Assembly: GCA_021808875.1 (NCBI GenBank)
Contig: JAKBAU010000132.1
Coordinates: 1-9,336, forward strand
Length of the DNA stretch: 9,336 nt
Source: Pseudomonadota bacterium
GTDB lineage: Bacteria; Pseudomonadota; Alphaproteobacteria; Micropepsales; Micropepsaceae
Direction of reading: 5' to 3'
The notes under the pieces were generated by a model. The model did not search any database, was not told the DNA's origin, and saw nothing but the letters and a program-made list of their open reading frames with translations. The position numbers were made by a program, and so were the translations under genes. Positions 7,133 through 9,336 of the stretch are shown in pieces. Every line of letters starts with the position of its first letter. Position 1 is the stretch's first letter.

Positions 7133-7199
7133 GGGCGGTATGGTGACCGCCCCTTAGATAAGGGGGCAGAGCCGCCCCCAAAAGGCCATGCTCTGCCCC
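7133..7199. repeat. three adjoining stem-loops, partly mutually exclusive
   Basis: Stem A pairs GGGCGGT (7133-7139) with ACCGCCC (7146-7152). Stem B pairs CCCCTT (7150-7155) with AAGGGG (7160-7165). Stem C pairs GGGGCAGAGC (7163-7172) with GCTCTGCCCC (7190-7199), a perfect 10-bp stem with a 17-base loop. B shares bases with both A and C, so RNA could hold either A plus C or B alone. The block lies about 210 bases upstream of nodT and downstream of the TPR gene. It could be an extragenic palindromic element, a transcription end or a regulatory leader. Confidence 0.5.
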
Positions 7200-7221
7200 G
7201 AATGGTAACCATCTGTCGCCG

Positions 7222-7248
7222 AGCCCGCCGTCAGGTTGGCGGCCGGCT
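7222..7248 (-). terminator. hairpin directly after the TPR gene
   Basis: CCGCC (7225-7229) pairs with GGCGG (7238-7242), extended by AGC/GCT (7222-7224 and 7246-7248) across a three-base bulge. On the minus strand it begins six bases past the TPR stop codon, where a transcription end is expected. No U-rich run follows, so it may only stabilise the 3' end or act with the larger stem-loops downstream. Confidence 0.35.
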
Positions 7249-7254
7249 TCTTGC

Positions 7255-7878
7255 TTAGCTGTTGTGGGTGGCCGGCTCCCGGATCACCTTGAAGCGCGTA
7301 AGCTGCTGCTTGGCGAGGGTAAAGTTCGGAGACAGGGCTACCGCGTGCTGGTAGTCAAAGTAAGCACTGCGGATATCTCCCAGGCTCTCGTGAGCCACCG
7401 CGCGGTCATAGTAGGCGATCTGTGGCCGGTTGACGTGCAGTGCAAGGCCCTTGTCTATAGCTACGAGGGCGGCACGATAACGCTTCAGCGAGAGCAACGC
7501 CGCTCCCCGGTCCACATAGGCCTCCGCCAGATGGGGAGCGAGGGCTATCCCCTCATTGTAATCCGCCAGTGCCCCTCGCGGGTTTGACGGGGCTCTAAGG
7601 ATGCCACGATTGACATAGGTGGAGGCACGATCATGGACGCTCAGCGGCTCCTGATTGAGAGCCAAGGTACAGGTGTTGATGCCGTCCCGTGTATCGCCGC
7701 CAAACTCGGCCGCTTTATAGCAGCCCTGGGCAAGACCGCTGCCCATAACTGTAATCGCCGCCTGGGCGGTTGTCGTGCCCGCGGCTATCGTAATCAAGAC
7801 ACCAAATGCACTTGCAAGTAAGGGCCCATTTTTGCCTGCAAACCTGCGTTTGAAGGTGAGCATGTTAGGCAATGCCAT
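7255..7878 (-). CDS. secreted TPR-repeat protein of unknown function
   Basis: A 207-residue exported protein. A long signal peptide spans residues 1-40 (KRR near 10-12, then a hydrophobic run, cleavage near AQA|A). Two cysteines at 53 and 70 (QGCYKAAEFGG and INTC) frame a short pre-TPR segment and could form a disulfide in the periplasm. Three TPR units follow at about 83-116, 117-150 and 152-185, with typical patterns such as AYVDRGAALLSLKRYRAAL and YYDRAVAHESLGD. TPRs bind partner proteins or peptides; no catalytic motif is seen. The ATG at 7878 has a strong AGGAG six bases upstream, supporting this start over the internal methionine at residue 6. Similar small secreted TPR proteins are frequent in sphingomonads, and their role is not known to me. 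It lies 110 bases downstream of the lipoprotein gene on the same strand. Confidence 0.85.
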   Translation of the reverse strand: MALPNMLTFKRRFAGKNGPLLASAFGVLITIAAGTTTAQAAITVMGSGLAQGCYKAAEFGGDTRDGINTCTLALNQEPLSVHDRASTYVNRGILRAPSNPRGALADYNEGIALAPHLAEAYVDRGAALLSLKRYRAALVAIDKGLALHVNRPQIAYYDRAVAHESLGDIRSAYFDYQHAVALSPNFTLAKQQLTRFKVIREPATHNS

Positions 7879-7988
7879 GAAACTCTCCTACGTGAAACGC
7901 AAACGCGATGTTGCGACTGTATGCAGCGCCCGTCTACAGCAGAGACTGTCACGACCGCGTGAGACCTATCGCGATTTCGTGAGCGTGC

Positions 7989-8432
7989 TCAGCCCTGCCA
8001 TGGGTCCATGTCGAAACTAGTCACCGCGCGCATGGGAATATCCACTTCGGGAAGGGTACCAGGGTATACGATTACGGTCATGGTCTGACTCGATGTGTCC
8101 CATTTCATCTGAGGCGCTATGTGACCGGGATAACGAAATACATGACCATTGAAGTGCATATGTCGGGGTTGAACGAAGGACCAGCTTGAATCCAGATCCT
8201 GGGCAAGGCGGGCACGAATTACGGCACGCTGGTCTGGATCGGCGCTGACGTTTAGTGCATCTGGGGCGCTCAGATAGATGGCTCCATTCTTCTCGATCTT
8301 GAGGCGGGCAACGATCATCGTTTCGGGCGACTGGAAGCTGCCCTCCCAGCGACCAACGGGCGGCTTGGCCGGGGAGCAGGCCGACAGGCCGACCGCGATC
8401 CCTGCAAGCGCGGTGCTGACAATGGTCCGCAT
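7989..8432 (-). CDS. small hypothetical lipoprotein
   Basis: A 147-residue protein with a lipoprotein signal: MRTIVSTALAGIAVGLSAC gives the lipobox LSAC, so C19 would be lipidated, and the mature chain begins CSPAKPPVGRWEGSF. With S and P rather than D after the cysteine, an outer-membrane fate is more likely than inner-membrane retention. The rest (about 30-147) alternates hydrophobic and polar residues like a small beta-rich domain, with segments IVARLKIEKNGAIYLSAPDALNV and MKWDTSSQTMTVIVYPG; the opening GRWEGSF resembles lipocalin-like or START-like starts, but I do not claim membership. The ATG at 8432 is preceded by GGGGAG at good spacing. The gene is divergent from aspC and upstream of the TPR gene; co-transcription of the two is possible. 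Function unknown. Confidence 0.85.
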   Translation of the reverse strand: MRTIVSTALAGIAVGLSACSPAKPPVGRWEGSFQSPETMIVARLKIEKNGAIYLSAPDALNVSADPDQRAVIRARLAQDLDSSWSFVQPRHMHFNGHVFRYPGHIAPQMKWDTSSQTMTVIVYPGTLPEVDIPMRAVTSFDMDPWQG

Positions 8433-8577
8433 AGGCTCTCCCCAGGGTACGGGATGACGAGAGGGACAGCTTGGCAGGTCTAGGTTGACGAACAGTAAGC
8501 AGCACCGATCAATTCCCGCGGTTTGGCTTGCGCCCGACGGCAGGGGATTGCTAGTTCTGTGCTTCCATCCCTTCTAA

Positions 8578-9336
<759 letters not shown>

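Larger units (their letters stand above)
6927..7254. other. 328-base intergenic region rich in stem-loops
   Basis: No credible gene is visible. From left to right it holds CTGAAC/GTTCAG (6993-6998 and 7005-7010, 6-base loop), the palindrome CACCGGTG (7088-7095), three adjoining stem-loops at 7133-7199, the dyad ATGGTAACCAT (7202-7212), and a hairpin just past the TPR gene stop (7222-7248). The nodT promoter should lie here on the minus strand, but I could not pick a convincing -35/-10 pair. Confidence 0.6.

Noticed and set aside
8017..8505. Minus-strand 162-codon frame overlapping the lipoprotein gene.
   Set aside because: It overlaps in another phase the lipoprotein frame, which has a signal sequence, lipobox and ribosome-binding site; the alternative is rich in R, S and P as expected of a shifted frame.
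8484..8512. TTGACG at about 8484-8489 as a -35 box for aspC.
   Set aside because: The hexamer 17 bases downstream (ATCAAT) is a poor -10 match, and nothing else supports it.

Overview
The window looks like part of a chromosome from a Gram-negative alphaproteobacterium, most probably a sphingomonad. The clues are a TonB-dependent receptor with an AQ-type signal-peptide end and an IETVTVTA TonB box, a NodT-type outer-membrane lipoprotein, a secreted TPR protein and a small lipoprotein of the kind common in Sphingomonadales, and an alphaproteobacterial-type AspC. The assignment rests on recognising protein families by eye; no search was run.

Layout. (1) 1-248, minus: the first 82 codons of an FAD-dependent oxidoreductase related to phytoene dehydrogenase, with a TTG start. 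(2) 249-828: a gene-poor divergent region with a short minus-strand reading frame touching the oxidoreductase start, a promoter candidate and an AT-rich inverted repeat in front of the next gene. (3) 829-1884, plus: a LysR-family regulator. (4) 1885-2292: intergenic, with one weak hairpin after the regulator. (5) 2293-4314, plus: a complete TonB-dependent receptor. (6) 4408-5391, plus: a YajO-like aldo/keto reductase cut by an in-frame amber codon at 4882-4884, so probably a pseudogene. (7) 5415-6926, minus: a NodT-family outer-membrane efflux channel, convergent with the reductase. (8) 6927-7254: an intergenic stretch rich in stem-loops. (9) 7255-7878 and 7989-8432, minus: a secreted TPR protein and a small lipoprotein, both of unknown role. 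(10) 8590 to the right edge, plus: an aspartate aminotransferase that runs off the window just after its PLP-binding lysine.

How the genes fit together. The receptor and the broken reductase lie in the same direction 93 bases apart and may be co-transcribed. The LysR gene is divergent from the oxidoreductase, the usual arrangement for a regulator and its target, but the 580-base gap makes that link uncertain. The lipoprotein, TPR and NodT genes share a strand; all three products should be exported to the envelope, but gaps of 110 and 328 bases argue against a tight operon. No inner-membrane pump or periplasmic adaptor lies beside NodT. I see no rRNA, tRNA, CRISPR array, transposase or phage gene, and no convincing new multi-gene system. 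The most unusual points are the nonsense codon at the half-barrel boundary of the reductase, a perfect 13-bp inverted repeat near the end of that gene, and overlapping stem-loops upstream of nodT.
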